In this document: piece after piece, positions 54,461 to 62,837 of the stretch
Layout of the letters: every line of letters starts with the position of its first letter
How positions within the stretch are numbered: the stretch's first letter is position 1
Source of the DNA: Sphingobacterium yanglingense
Lineage (GTDB): Bacteria; Bacteroidota; Bacteroidia; Sphingobacteriales; Sphingobacteriaceae
DNA length: 64,000 bases
Direction of reading: 5' to 3'
Assembly (NCBI RefSeq): GCF_004363245.1
Contig: NZ_SNYV01000015.1
Location: forward strand, 310,001-374,000
The notes under the pieces: generated by a model
What the model saw: the letters and a program-made list of their open reading frames with translations, nothing else
The model's database searches: none
What the model was told of the DNA's origin: nothing
Translations under genes and position numbers: made by a program

Positions 54461-54574
54461 TTATTTTCTACGAATAAGATTTATAACAAAGAAAAATGCT
54501 GCTATCAAAATCAGCACCATCACAAGAAGGATAATCACCTCCGACATTCCTATACTCCAAGTTGTGTTGTTCAT
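54461..54574 (-). CDS. 37-residue small membrane protein
   Basis: ATG at 54574 to TAA at 54461 encodes MNNTTWSIGMSEVIILLVMV... and ends NLIRRK: an N-terminal polar part, one membrane helix of about 20 residues, and a positively charged end (positive-inside). It sits 116 bp upstream of the deoxyhypusine-synthase-like gene and directly after the R4 repeat. No family recognised. Confidence 0.6.
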   Translation of the reverse strand: MNNTTWSIGMSEVIILLVMVLILIAAFFFVINLIRRK

Positions 54575-54580
54575 ATTCTT

Positions 54581-54682
54581 TTTTTTGTTATCAAGTTATC
54601 GAGTGAACTAGTTAACCTGTACTTCCCCCATCACTTCCTTCAACTGTTATCTTGTTAACTGTCCTCACTTGTCAACTACCTT
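54581..54682 (-). repeat. Octamer-periodic intergenic repeat upstream of the 37-residue gene (R4)
   Basis: Gene-direction words: TTGACAAG, TTAACAAG, ATAACAGT, a diverged 27-nt block, then TTAACTAG, TTCACTCG, ATAACTTG, ATAACAAA, ending about 8 nt before the ATG. It is the same word set as R1-R3 and R5, interrupted once. Confidence 0.8.
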
Positions 54683-54686
54683 CACC

Positions 54687-55037
54687 TCAATAGTGTCCCA
54701 AAGCCGACACAATGACGACCGTTACCATATTTTCATCCACAGAATAAATGATACGGTCCTTTTTTTTCTGAAAGTGTCTGTCTTTAATGGACATCAAGAA
54801 CTTTCATGCCTGTTGGTAATCCGAAGGAATCATGAAAGTTTTATTTAGGCGTCGTGACCAATACCCATTCAATTGATATTTTAAAGGCTCAGGATTTCCA
54901 ATCCCTTCATAGGGCGTTCTGGACAATTCTAGAAGTATTTGCTCTATTCTTCTTATCGTTGACTTATTACCTGATCGGAAATGAAATTCCAAATCTTTTT
55001 TAGCAGAAAGTTTTATTTCAAGTTCAAACTTTCCCAT
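54687..55037 (-). pseudogene. YoeB/Txe-family toxin gene interrupted by an 83-bp element
   Basis: The N-terminal 66 residues are a YoeB-like toxin: MGKFELEIKLSAKKDLEF, a conserved Glu in GIGNPEPLK (residue 50) and YWSRRLN. The frame then enters the inserted element and stops at 54804. Downstream, in the same frame, lies the missing end DRIIYSVDENMVTVVIVSALGHY (54687-54755), including the His-Tyr pair that is catalytic in YoeB. Removing about 84 bp would restore a continuous toxin. The antitoxin gene overlaps its start by 25 bp. The toxin is probably inactive. Confidence 0.85.
54763..54845. mobile_element. Dispersed element, copy 2, inserted in the toxin gene
   Basis: About 83 bp, about 80% identical by eye to 36589-36672, with the same end blocks TTTTTCTGA and GTTTTATT. 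AACTTTCATG and CATGAAAGTT form a 10-bp perfect inverted repeat. Neither copy encodes a transposase, so it would need one in trans; a 3-bp TTT/AAA target duplication is possible. The insertion adds a multiple of three bases but carries a TGA in the toxin frame. Confidence 0.75.
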
Positions 55038-55225
55038 ACATTGTCAGGGTCTATTTTAAAGCTTTCCTCCTCCTCGGCACATCTAATTTTCTCAACAAAC
55101 CCAGCATCATAGTGACTTCCTTTATCCCCTGTACTTTTCAGTTCTACAAAAGACAAGGATTTGAGATATACCAATAAAGCCTTAGCCTCCTTATTCCGTT
55201 CATCTATTTTTATCGTAATCTCCAT
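55013..55225 (-). CDS. Antitoxin of the YoeB-type pair
   Basis: A 70-residue acidic protein (ITIKIDERNKEAKALLVYLKSLSFVELK, then a charged helical end FKIDPDNVWESLNLK). The last 25 bp overlap the toxin gene, the standard antitoxin-first arrangement. The C-terminal part would wrap the toxin. Kept intact although the toxin is broken. The ATG at 55225 is chosen over 55237. Confidence 0.78.
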   Translation of the reverse strand: MEITIKIDERNKEAKALLVYLKSLSFVELKSTGDKGSHYDAGFVEKIRCAEEEESFKIDPDNVWESLNLK

Positions 55226-55283
55226 ATTTAAAAGCATTTATACACAAAAATAAACAAAAAAATCATTAAAAGTCGCTCAGCTC

Positions 55284-55352
55284 AACTGTTATCTTGTTAT
55301 CAAGTTATCATGTGAACTAGTTAACAAGATAACAAGTTCACTCGATAACTCC
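55284..55352 (-). repeat. Octamer-periodic intergenic repeat before the antitoxin (R5)
   Basis: In the direction of the antitoxin: AGTTATCG, AGTGAACT, TGTTATCT, TGTTAACT, AGTTCACA, TGATAACT, TGATAACA, AGATAACA. The first half is the reverse complement of the second, centred on GTTAAC. It begins at the stop codon of the dipeptide epimerase and ends about 60 bp before the antitoxin start, further than the other copies. Confidence 0.87.
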
Positions 55353-56450
55353 TTAAATCACCCACTTCTCACATTTATCCAAAAATTCCTGTTTGATATC
55401 AGCACCAATACCAGGCTCGTCGGATATCGATATACCGTATCCATTATATTGGATACCGCCTTCTACAGGATCTTCGAGGTGCCCTACCATACAGGTATCT
55501 AGGTCGTAAAACTTAACGTTAGGTGCAGCATAAGCAAAGTGAACCTTAGCGGCCAAAGCTAGGCGAGACTCCAACATTCCCCCTATCATACAGGCTACCC
55601 CATATTCTGCAGCCACCGTCTGTATCTTTAAGGCCTCGTGTATACCTGATGATTTAGAAAACTTAATATTAATATAATCACAGGCATCTGCCTTACACAG
55701 GCGTTCGGCATCGCGATGTGTATACACTGACTCATCGGCCATAATCGGCACAATAGTTTGCGTACGTAACTCGGGCAATAAATGATCATTATAGGTACGC
55801 ATAGGTTGCTCACAAAATTGAATCTTATAAGCCTCTAGTCCCTGCAGCGCCTCCACAGCACCTTCATAAGACCATCCTTGGTTGGCATCAATTCGGATAG
55901 GCAAATCAAAGCCTACAGCCTTACGGATCGCTTTGATGCGCCCGATATCGTCCCCAGGATTTTTACCCAGCTTTACTTTTAGCGCAAATGCCCCACCTTC
56001 TTTCAGTTTAAGCGCCTTCTCTGCCATTTCGTCGGCCGAAGCTATACCTAAGGTGATATCTGTTGTGATTTCTCTCTTCTCTCCTCCTAGGAAACGGTAC
56101 AGCGGTTGACCAGCATGTTTGGCTGCAATATCGTACAGCGCCATATCAAAGGCAGATTTTATGGTCGCATTACCTGCGATATAAAGATGTAGTTCCGCCA
56201 GACGGTCCTCCAAAGCCAGCGCATCTTTTCCTTTCCAAATCTTTGCAAAATCCTGCGCTACCGCAAGACAGGTATTCTGTGTTTCTCCGACAATCATCGG
56301 GAAAGCAGAACATTCGCCAACCCCATAGATGCCCGCATCGGTATGTACACGAACAAACGTATTCTGTGCATAATCCATCGTCCCTGTCGCGATAACAAAA
56401 GGCTCCATAGGTATGCTCAAGCGATATATTTCAATATGCGTAATAATCAT
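55353..56450 (-). CDS. Dipeptide epimerase-like enolase-superfamily enzyme
   Basis: A 365-residue enzyme of the muconate-lactonising subgroup. Catalytic signatures: KVKLG (Lys-x-Lys), RIDANQGW, CEQP, ADESV (three metal-binding acidic residues) and NIKFSKSSG (second catalytic Lys). This pattern, with an AEE-like N-terminal domain MIITHIEIYRLSIPM, fits L-Ala-D/L-Glu-type dipeptide epimerases of peptidoglycan recycling. The exact dipeptide is not certain. Confidence 0.88.
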   Translation of the reverse strand: MIITHIEIYRLSIPMEPFVIATGTMDYAQNTFVRVHTDAGIYGVGECSAFPMIVGETQNTCLAVAQDFAKIWKGKDALALEDRLAELHLYIAGNATIKSAFDMALYDIAAKHAGQPLYRFLGGEKREITTDITLGIASADEMAEKALKLKEGGAFALKVKLGKNPGDDIGRIKAIRKAVGFDLPIRIDANQGWSYEGAVEALQGLEAYKIQFCEQPMRTYNDHLLPELRTQTIVPIMADESVYTHRDAERLCKADACDYINIKFSKSSGIHEALKIQTVAAEYGVACMIGGMLESRLALAAKVHFAYAAPNVKFYDLDTCMVGHLEDPVEGGIQYNGYGISISDEPGIGADIKQEFLDKCEKWVI

Positions 56451-56545
56451 TGATATCCTTTTTTAGGTTGCTATATGTTGTGTTTATTTTAATGACGAAA
56501 GTTAAAGACTTTTGAAACAATAAGCAAGAAACAAAAGTAAAGCCC

Positions 56546-56553
56546 TATTTTTG
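56546..56553 (+). promoter_or_regulatory. -7 element upstream of the M64 peptidase gene
   Basis: TATTTTTG, exact TAnnTTTG match, 46 bp before the ATG. Confidence 0.45.
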
Positions 56554-56599
56554 CCAAAAGCAGAACAGATAAGAGAAAATAAACAATTAATACATCAGA

Positions 56600-57886
56600 A
56601 TGACTTTATATAAAGCAGTAATAAAGCTAGTACTTGTACTCACTATTTCACTATCCTATATCTCGGCAGAAGCGCAACAATTTGACGACTATTTCACGGA
56701 AAAAACATTAAGACTAGATTATATTTTTGCGGGAAACCGTACTGACCAACATATTTATCTAGCTGATCTGGTACAACTGGACAAATGGAATGGAAGAAGG
56801 GGCAACTTAAGCAAAACACCTATTCAGGGCAACGGCCAAGTCAAAGTCTATGATGCAGAGACAAACAAACTGATTTATGTATTACCTTTCAGCAGTCTAT
56901 TTCAGGAATGGCTAACCCAGGAGGAGTCCAAACAAACCACCAAGAGTTTTGAGAACTCCTATTTAGTACCTTTTCCAAAAGCAAAAGCCAAGGTTGAAGT
57001 CTCCTTCTTCAACCAGCAGCATAAAGAAACCGTCCTATTGACACACTTAGTAGACCCTAACGATATTCTGATCAGAAAAGCGACAAAAAACGACATCCCT
57101 TATGAGGTAATACATAAAGCATCAATTGCTAACCCTATCACCGTTGCGATAGTAGCAGAGGGATATCAAGAGGCGGAAATGGATGAGTTTATGGACTATG
57201 CAAAGAAAACCGTTCACAGTTTGTTCCAACACAAGGTTTTCAAGAAGCACGAAAATGCTTTTGAAATTGTCGCCGTAAAATCCCCCTCCAAAGACTCCAA
57301 TGTGAGCGTTCCGTCCAAAAACATATGGCGGTCTACTGCCGTACAGTCCAACTTTGACACCTTCTATGCAGAAAGGTACCTAACAACTTCACACACTAGA
57401 CTATTGCACAACTTATTAGAAAACATCCCCTATCAGCATATCATTATTTTGGCAAATACTGATGTCTATGGCGGTGGAGGTATATTGAATTCCTATGCCC
57501 TTACAACGACCAAAAATGAGCAGTTTGCTCCCGTTGTAGTACACGAATTTGGACATAGCTTTGCAGGTTTGGCAGACGAATACTTCTATGCGGTTGACGT
57601 TTTTGAGAACAAAGCTGTTGAAAAGATAGAACCTTGGGAAAAGAACAACACCTCATTAGTTGACTTCAAAAGCAAATGGGCCGATATGGTGTCGAAAAAC
57701 ACCACAATCCCTACACCAGACAGCATGTTAGGAACTGTTAAAATAGGTGCATTTGAAGGCTTAAAAGGAAATGGACTATATATTCCATCACACGACTGTA
57801 GGATGAAGGCCAACAAACCAAAAGACTTCTGTCCTGTTTGTAGCCGTGCCCTCGAAGAAATGATTCTGTTTTATACCAGTAAATAA
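56600..57886 (+). CDS. Secreted M64-family (IgA-peptidase-like) metallopeptidase
   Basis: A 428-residue protein with a signal peptide (residues 1-24, SAEAQ). The zinc site is VVVHEFGHSFAGLADEYFY (HExxH with downstream Glu), typical of M64. The C-terminus has CRMKANKPKDFCPVCSRAL, with three cysteines that may form disulfides or bind metal. Bacteroidota M64 proteins include IgA peptidases of gut species, but substrate here is unknown. Confidence 0.9.
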   Translation: MTLYKAVIKLVLVLTISLSYISAEAQQFDDYFTEKTLRLDYIFAGNRTDQHIYLADLVQLDKWNGRRGNLSKTPIQGNGQVKVYDAETNKLIYVLPFSSLFQEWLTQEESKQTTKSFENSYLVPFPKAKAKVEVSFFNQQHKETVLLTHLVDPNDILIRKATKNDIPYEVIHKASIANPITVAIVAEGYQEAEMDEFMDYAKKTVHSLFQHKVFKKHENAFEIVAVKSPSKDSNVSVPSKNIWRSTAVQSNFDTFYAERYLTTSHTRLLHNLLENIPYQHIIILANTDVYGGGGILNSYALTTTKNEQFAPVVVHEFGHSFAGLADEYFYAVDVFENKAVEKIEPWEKNNTSLVDFKSKWADMVSKNTTIPTPDSMLGTVKIGAFEGLKGNGLYIPSHDCRMKANKPKDFCPVCSRALEEMILFYTSK

Positions 57887-57890
57887 CTAC

Positions 57891-57943
57891 ATCTTGGGGC
57901 AGTCTCCTATATTTGTATCAAGCATAGGAGGCTGCCCCAAGAT
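57891..57943. terminator. Strong bidirectional terminator
   Basis: A 20-bp stem from ATCTTGGGGCAGTCTCCTAT and ATAGGAGGCTGCCCCAAGAT (one G-U pair) between convergent genes. Confidence 0.9.
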
Positions 57944-57944
57944 T

Positions 57945-59051
57945 TTAATATTCTTTCGCCAATCGTACAAACTCTTTAAACCAATTCGCACTTACCTTAT
58001 GTCCCAGACGTACCATAACAAGATTTTTATCCGGATTCACATAGATATACTGCCCTAAGATACCTTGAGCTGCAAAATCACCATTCTCCGTAGGCAGCCA
58101 CCACTGATATTGATAGCGTTTGTAACTCCCTCCCGTACTGTCTACTTTCGTTGATTCCTTGACCCAGTCCACCGGCACCAACTGCTGTCCATCCCAATTA
58201 CCTTTGTTCAGATACAACCTTCCCAGCTTTGCAAAATCCCGTGCTCGCGCATTCAGGCAGCAGAACGTCTTCTCGATACCATCCTCTTTTCTATCAATAC
58301 TCCACGAAGCATCATACTCCATCCCAATAGGTTTCCATATCTTCTCGTCCAGATATTCCGTAATTGTTTTACCATTCAGCACACGCTCCAGTACCAATCC
58401 CAATATCTGCGTATTGCCACTAGCGTAGGCAAAGTCCTTTCCGGGCTCCGCTTCCAACTTCAATTTCTCCGTATCTTTACGCAGATCAGTACCGTAATAG
58501 AAGGAAGCTACTTCACCAAACGGATTGTAATAGCCTTCATTGAATTTAATACCGGATGTCATCTGCAACACATGTTCTATCGTGACCTTATCAAAGCCAT
58601 TCTTAGCCATCTCTGGCACATACTTACTAATAGGATCTTGCACCGAACCAATCAGTCCGTCATCGATGGCACAACCAATAAGCATAGAAGTGACCGACTT
58701 GGCCATGGAAAATGATGGAACAATGGAAGATTCCTCATATTTATCCAGATACCTTTCATAAAGAATACTATCATTACGGATAACCAAAAATGCGACAGAC
58801 TTTGTCTCTTTTAGAAAATCTTCAAAAGAGACTTCTTTATCCTCGAATTTGGTTCCTGTGGGGTGTGTCTCTATATTGGCACGATGGAATACAAAAGGTG
58901 TAGTTGAAGCTTTCAATTCCCGCTTCGGAAAGATTTTGTAATCATTGAGATCTGCAAAATTATACCATACAAAACGGCCATATTTACAAGCTGAAAGCAA
59001 ACTGGATGTACCAATAAGTACTAAAGCAAATAGATAATATATTCTCCTCAT
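57945..59051 (-). CDS. Lipoprotein serine hydrolase (beta-lactamase class C / PBP-like)
   Basis: A 368-residue protein with a lipoprotein signal (LSAC at residues about 19-22). Active-site motifs: SFSMAKSVTSML (Ser-x2-Lys), YASGN and HKVSAN near the end in the position of the KTG box. This family includes beta-lactamases, esterases and peptidases; activity cannot be assigned. The ATG at 59051 gives a normal lipoprotein signal; one at 59075 adds 8 residues. Confidence 0.88.
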   Translation of the reverse strand: MRRIYYLFALVLIGTSSLLSACKYGRFVWYNFADLNDYKIFPKRELKASTTPFVFHRANIETHPTGTKFEDKEVSFEDFLKETKSVAFLVIRNDSILYERYLDKYEESSIVPSFSMAKSVTSMLIGCAIDDGLIGSVQDPISKYVPEMAKNGFDKVTIEHVLQMTSGIKFNEGYYNPFGEVASFYYGTDLRKDTEKLKLEAEPGKDFAYASGNTQILGLVLERVLNGKTITEYLDEKIWKPIGMEYDASWSIDRKEDGIEKTFCCLNARARDFAKLGRLYLNKGNWDGQQLVPVDWVKESTKVDSTGGSYKRYQYQWWLPTENGDFAAQGILGQYIYVNPDKNLVMVRLGHKVSANWFKEFVRLAKEY

Positions 59052-59236
59052 ATTTATACAATTTAGGTATAACAACGGTTATCTCCCTAATATACAATCT
59101 ATTTCAAACAAAACCAAAACCTAATAATTTCATAGTGAAGTCTCATCCCTCTAGGCCCCCTCCTAAATATAGGGTATTTACATTACCTCATTTATTTTGC
59201 ATCTTTGGCTACCTGCTCAAGTACCTAGCATAAAAC

Positions 59237-61198
59237 ATGAAAAGATTATTTTACGTTCTATTTTTGAGTCTATCAGTCCAAGTACTTAATGCACAACTTT
59301 TGCCTCAAGAACAATTAAGAAATGACAGCTTATTAACCTTATTAAACCAAGGAAAAACGGATAGCATACAAGCTAGAGCAGCTTTCCACCTCTCGAAGAT
59401 GTGGATCAATATAGATTCTACAAAAGGAATAGCGTACCTCCAACGAGGCAAAAAACTATCACATAACAACGCATATCTTAACGCTATCTATCGATATCAA
59501 GCCATCCCCTCTTATAAGGATGAGGCAGAAGTCACTGCTATTCTCTCCATCTTTAGCCGATATGACACCCCGGACAGCTGGGATTACGCCTATCGGCTTT
59601 CGATAAACCGGGTAAGATGGCTTATCAACCAGCCTCGCACAGACGAGGCAATTAGGATGTTACAGAAGGATGTCATACCGCTTGCTAAGAAACTCAATAA
59701 TGCATCATACCATGCCGAGATAGCCCTAGAAATGGGACGATCCTTTTTTAATCAGGGAATGTACAGCAAAGCAGCCCCCTATCTGGAGAAAGCCGTAGAA
59801 ACATACGAAACTATCCGCCCCAAAGATCAAACCCTACTGCATAATCATATCCACACATTAGGCTCCTTAGCGAATGTCTATAATCTATTAGAAATAGATG
59901 GGAAAGCGGATTCAGTCATTCGGCGGGCTAAGGAACTTTTGCTTATACAGCCAAACCTTCCACAGGAGTTACGTATTGCCTCTTATGAAGCCATGCATCT
60001 AGTACTGACCAAGCAATATAAAGCGGCCGAAAGACTAATAGACAAAACATTGGCTAAGGCCAAAGAGGTACCTCGACGTTATCTACTCAACCTTCATTTC
60101 CAACGTTATAAAGCACTAGCTGGAATGGGAGATTATTCAAAAGCACTCCGATCTCTGAAACGGAGCCACCCAATAGACAGTATAACAAAGGATCTCAACA
60201 CATTTAAAGCAGTAGACTTAAGCGAACTACTACCTGCATATGCATCGGCATATGAACAAGTAAACGACTACAAGCAAGCCACACAGTACTGGAAACAGTA
60301 CTTCAAACACCGCGACGCTGTACAAAAGGACAAAATTGCAGAAGAGATTTCCAGACTAGAAGTAAGGCTTCGGACCCAAGAAAAAGATGCGGCAATACAC
60401 CATCTGAAAGCCGAACAAAGTGAAATCGCATTACGCCTAAAAAACCAGCTGATTTTAAATGGATTGTTTGCTGCCGCGACCATCCTTTTGTTAACTCTTG
60501 CAGGATTCATCCTGTACATCTATAAAAACAAACAACGAGCTAATGCAGACCGCATTCAACAGATGGAGACGAAGAGCAAACTCCAAGTAGCCAAAGCACT
60601 ACTGGAAGGCGAAGAAAGAGAGAGGCAACGCATAGGCCGCGATCTGCACGATAGCCTAGGTGGGGCTCTAGCTGGTATCCGCATCCAGCTTTCTGAGTCA
60701 CAGCGTAGACATCCCCAGCCGACATTGGACCATGCCATACTAAATCTTGAAGATTCGATTACCGAAGTACGGCGTATAGCACGCAATATGGTTCCAGAGA
60801 GCTTACTTCAATGCGGACTGGATGAGGCATTGAGTGATCTCTGTGTCTCTTTTTCCACAACAGATACCACCATAGAATATCAATCTTCTGGTCTATCGAC
60901 CAAAATCCCAAAAAGCACACAGATCAACCTCTACCGTATCGTACAAGAACTATTAGTCAATGCCCAGAGACACGCGAGGGCGACAAACATTATTGTACAA
61001 TGCATACAAAATGAGAAGACCATACTATTGACCGTCGAAGATAACGGTCAGGGGTTTGATGTAGCAAGTATACTATTCACCCCTGGACTAGGTCTCAAAA
61101 ATATCCAAAGTAGAATAGATTACATGCGGGGAAAACACACTATAGAAAGTGAACTAGGTCAAGGAACAACTATTAATATCGAAGTACATGTCAGTTAA
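59237..61198 (+). CDS. Two-component sensor histidine kinase with TPR repeats (NarL-group HisKA_3)
   Basis: A 653-residue sensor: signal-like N-terminus (residues 1-19), TPR-rich extracytoplasmic domain (residues about 35-330), a short coiled coil, one transmembrane helix (about residues 399-425), then HisKA_3 with phospho-acceptor His471 in RIGRDLHDSLGGALAG and a HATPase_c domain (VQELLVNAQRHARA, VEDNGQGFD, GLGLKNIQSRIDYM). It overlaps its response regulator by 11 bp. The signal is unknown. Confidence 0.92.
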   Translation: MKRLFYVLFLSLSVQVLNAQLLPQEQLRNDSLLTLLNQGKTDSIQARAAFHLSKMWINIDSTKGIAYLQRGKKLSHNNAYLNAIYRYQAIPSYKDEAEVTAILSIFSRYDTPDSWDYAYRLSINRVRWLINQPRTDEAIRMLQKDVIPLAKKLNNASYHAEIALEMGRSFFNQGMYSKAAPYLEKAVETYETIRPKDQTLLHNHIHTLGSLANVYNLLEIDGKADSVIRRAKELLLIQPNLPQELRIASYEAMHLVLTKQYKAAERLIDKTLAKAKEVPRRYLLNLHFQRYKALAGMGDYSKALRSLKRSHPIDSITKDLNTFKAVDLSELLPAYASAYEQVNDYKQATQYWKQYFKHRDAVQKDKIAEEISRLEVRLRTQEKDAAIHHLKAEQSEIALRLKNQLILNGLFAAATILLLTLAGFILYIYKNKQRANADRIQQMETKSKLQVAKALLEGEERERQRIGRDLHDSLGGALAGIRIQLSESQRRHPQPTLDHAILNLEDSITEVRRIARNMVPESLLQCGLDEALSDLCVSFSTTDTTIEYQSSGLSTKIPKSTQINLYRIVQELLVNAQRHARATNIIVQCIQNEKTILLTVEDNGQGFDVASILFTPGLGLKNIQSRIDYMRGKHTIESELGQGTTINIEVHVS

Positions 61199-61820
61199 AA
61201 ACATAAGCGTAGTCATATTGGATGATCATCCTATTGTATTAGAGGGGTTAAAATCTCTACTTGCTCACCATACAACAGATATTACGATCCACGCCTTTGG
61301 TAATGCAACAGATTTTGGAACATTTATGGAGGACGCTCCTTCTGTAGATGTTATTCTTCTGGATATTAACCTCCCGGATGGCAATGGATTGGATATTTGC
61401 AAAAACACAAAGATAAAATATCCGTCAATCAAGATCGTAGCGCTCAGCAATCAGGCCGAACAGAGCATAATACGACAGATGTTTGAAAACGGAGCCTCTG
61501 GTTTCCTGCTTAAAAGCACACCTTCTGACAAACTATTATCCTGTATATACGATGCTTTAGATGGACAAGTCGTCATGGATCCAGAGGTAATGCGCATACT
61601 CACCACTCCCTTACAACACAAAGACTTCCCTTCCTTGACCAAAAGAGAAAAGCAATTAATCAAACTGCTCGCACAAGGAAAGACAACCGCTGACATTGCT
61701 GATGAACTTTTTCTGAGTAAATTCACTGTCGACACCTACCGTAAAAATCTGCTGCAAAAGTTTAAAGTCAGAAACACTTCTGAATTGCTCATGCTTATCG
61801 TGCAGGAACAATTGTTATGA
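61188..61820 (+). CDS. LuxR/NarL-type response regulator
   Basis: A 210-residue regulator: receiver domain with phospho-acceptor Asp59 (VILLDINLPDGNG) and conserved Lys in LLKSTP, followed by a LuxR-type helix-turn-helix (SLTKREKQLIKLLAQGKTTADIADELFLSKFTVDTYRKNLLQKF). Its start overlaps the histidine kinase gene by 11 bp. It may control the lipoprotein genes that follow. Confidence 0.94.
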   Translation: MSVKNISVVILDDHPIVLEGLKSLLAHHTTDITIHAFGNATDFGTFMEDAPSVDVILLDINLPDGNGLDICKNTKIKYPSIKIVALSNQAEQSIIRQMFENGASGFLLKSTPSDKLLSCIYDALDGQVVMDPEVMRILTTPLQHKDFPSLTKREKQLIKLLAQGKTTADIADELFLSKFTVDTYRKNLLQKFKVRNTSELLMLIVQEQLL

Positions 61821-61965
61821 CCCTCCCATAATTAGGAGGGGAAAAACCCTGATTATCGGTATTTCAAATCATTGCAATGCAAACTAGTTTTGTAAAAGAA
61901 AATCATTCTATCTACTTGAATAAGATTCCTCAATTTGGATTGAACACGCTTTAAAAACAAAACTA

Positions 61966-62649
61966 ATGAAGAAAACCGCATTATTACTAGCCCTTTTACT
62001 TGTATTCAGCTCTTGTAGCAAATCTAATGACGATACCGAACCTGCTCCTGGCGAAGGAGGTTATGTTTCTGGAACTTATTGGCCATATGCTGTTGGCAAT
62101 ACCTGGAATCTGGTGAATATGGAAGATCCAGAAGACAAGTATCAATATCTGATCCACAAATCACTAACCCATGAAGGCAAAACATACTTCCAATTCAAAC
62201 CTGTTGGGACAACTGCAGAAGTAGCATTAAATGACGGCTTTCGCGAAGACAACGGGGTATTTATTTCTCTTCACGGTGCCACCTCACAGATGGGCATAAA
62301 TACCGCTGCAGGTACCGCAACTTACATCAACACCAACTTGAAAGTAAATGAAATATGGAAGGAGAAAATAACCTTACAAATTTCTGGACTAGCTTCGGGA
62401 GCAATCACACATAGCAATGAGGGCCGTATTTTGGAAAAAGTAACAAGTGCCGTAGTAAATGGCAAAACATACAAAGATGTGATAAAAGCTGAACTCAAAA
62501 AATCAATCCACAACAGTACAACGGGCTATACGAACCATATTACTTATGAAACATGGTTGGCCAAAGGTATCGGTATCATTTTTGAGAAGACAACCTATGA
62601 TAATTCTTACACCGAGAGTTATGGTTTAGTTAATTACACTGTCAAGTAA
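61966..62649 (+). CDS. Lipoprotein of unknown function
   Basis: A 227-residue protein with a lipoprotein signal (MKKTALLLALLLVFSSCSKS, Cys17). The rest is a beta-rich domain (YVSGTYWPYAVGNTWNLVNME, ..., NEIWKEKITLQISGLASG) of no family I recognise. It is the first of three successive lipoprotein genes following the two-component pair. Confidence 0.8.
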   Translation: MKKTALLLALLLVFSSCSKSNDDTEPAPGEGGYVSGTYWPYAVGNTWNLVNMEDPEDKYQYLIHKSLTHEGKTYFQFKPVGTTAEVALNDGFREDNGVFISLHGATSQMGINTAAGTATYINTNLKVNEIWKEKITLQISGLASGAITHSNEGRILEKVTSAVVNGKTYKDVIKAELKKSIHNSTTGYTNHITYETWLAKGIGIIFEKTTYDNSYTESYGLVNYTVK

Positions 62650-62653
62650 AAAC

Positions 62654-62829
62654 TCATGAAATAATTGTTTACATATGAGATATCCATGTAGCACTGACTG
62701 CACAAACACGAATGACCGCGAAGCAGCATGCGCACCAATTACAACAATCCGCGCATAATGTAATTTGGATATTCCATAAGACAACTGAAAATCAAACCGG
62801 TCCGCCAGCTGGCGGATCATGAAATAATT
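62654..62829. repeat. Spacer with a 13-bp direct repeat and a 16-bp palindrome
   Basis: TCATGAAATAATT occurs at 62654-62666 and 62817-62829. Between the copies lies the perfect palindrome TCCGCCAGCTGGCGGA (62801-62816), directly before the second copy. The region contains no convincing gene. The palindrome could be a protein-binding site or REP-like unit. Confidence 0.6.
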
Positions 62830-62837
62830 ATATATAT

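Noticed and set aside
52655..55352. Periodic intergenic arrays as CRISPR
   Set aside because: Units are 7-8 nt with no unique spacers of 25-40 nt, and no cas genes lie nearby.
57945..59051. Class C beta-lactamase
   Set aside because: The SxxK family also covers esterases and peptidases, and the third motif is atypical (HKVSAN), so resistance is not supported.
62675..62758. 27-residue cysteine-containing frame (MRYPCSTDCTN...) between two lipoprotein genes
   Set aside because: It lies inside the directly repeated segment, has no family match and no clear start signal; chance frame more likely.
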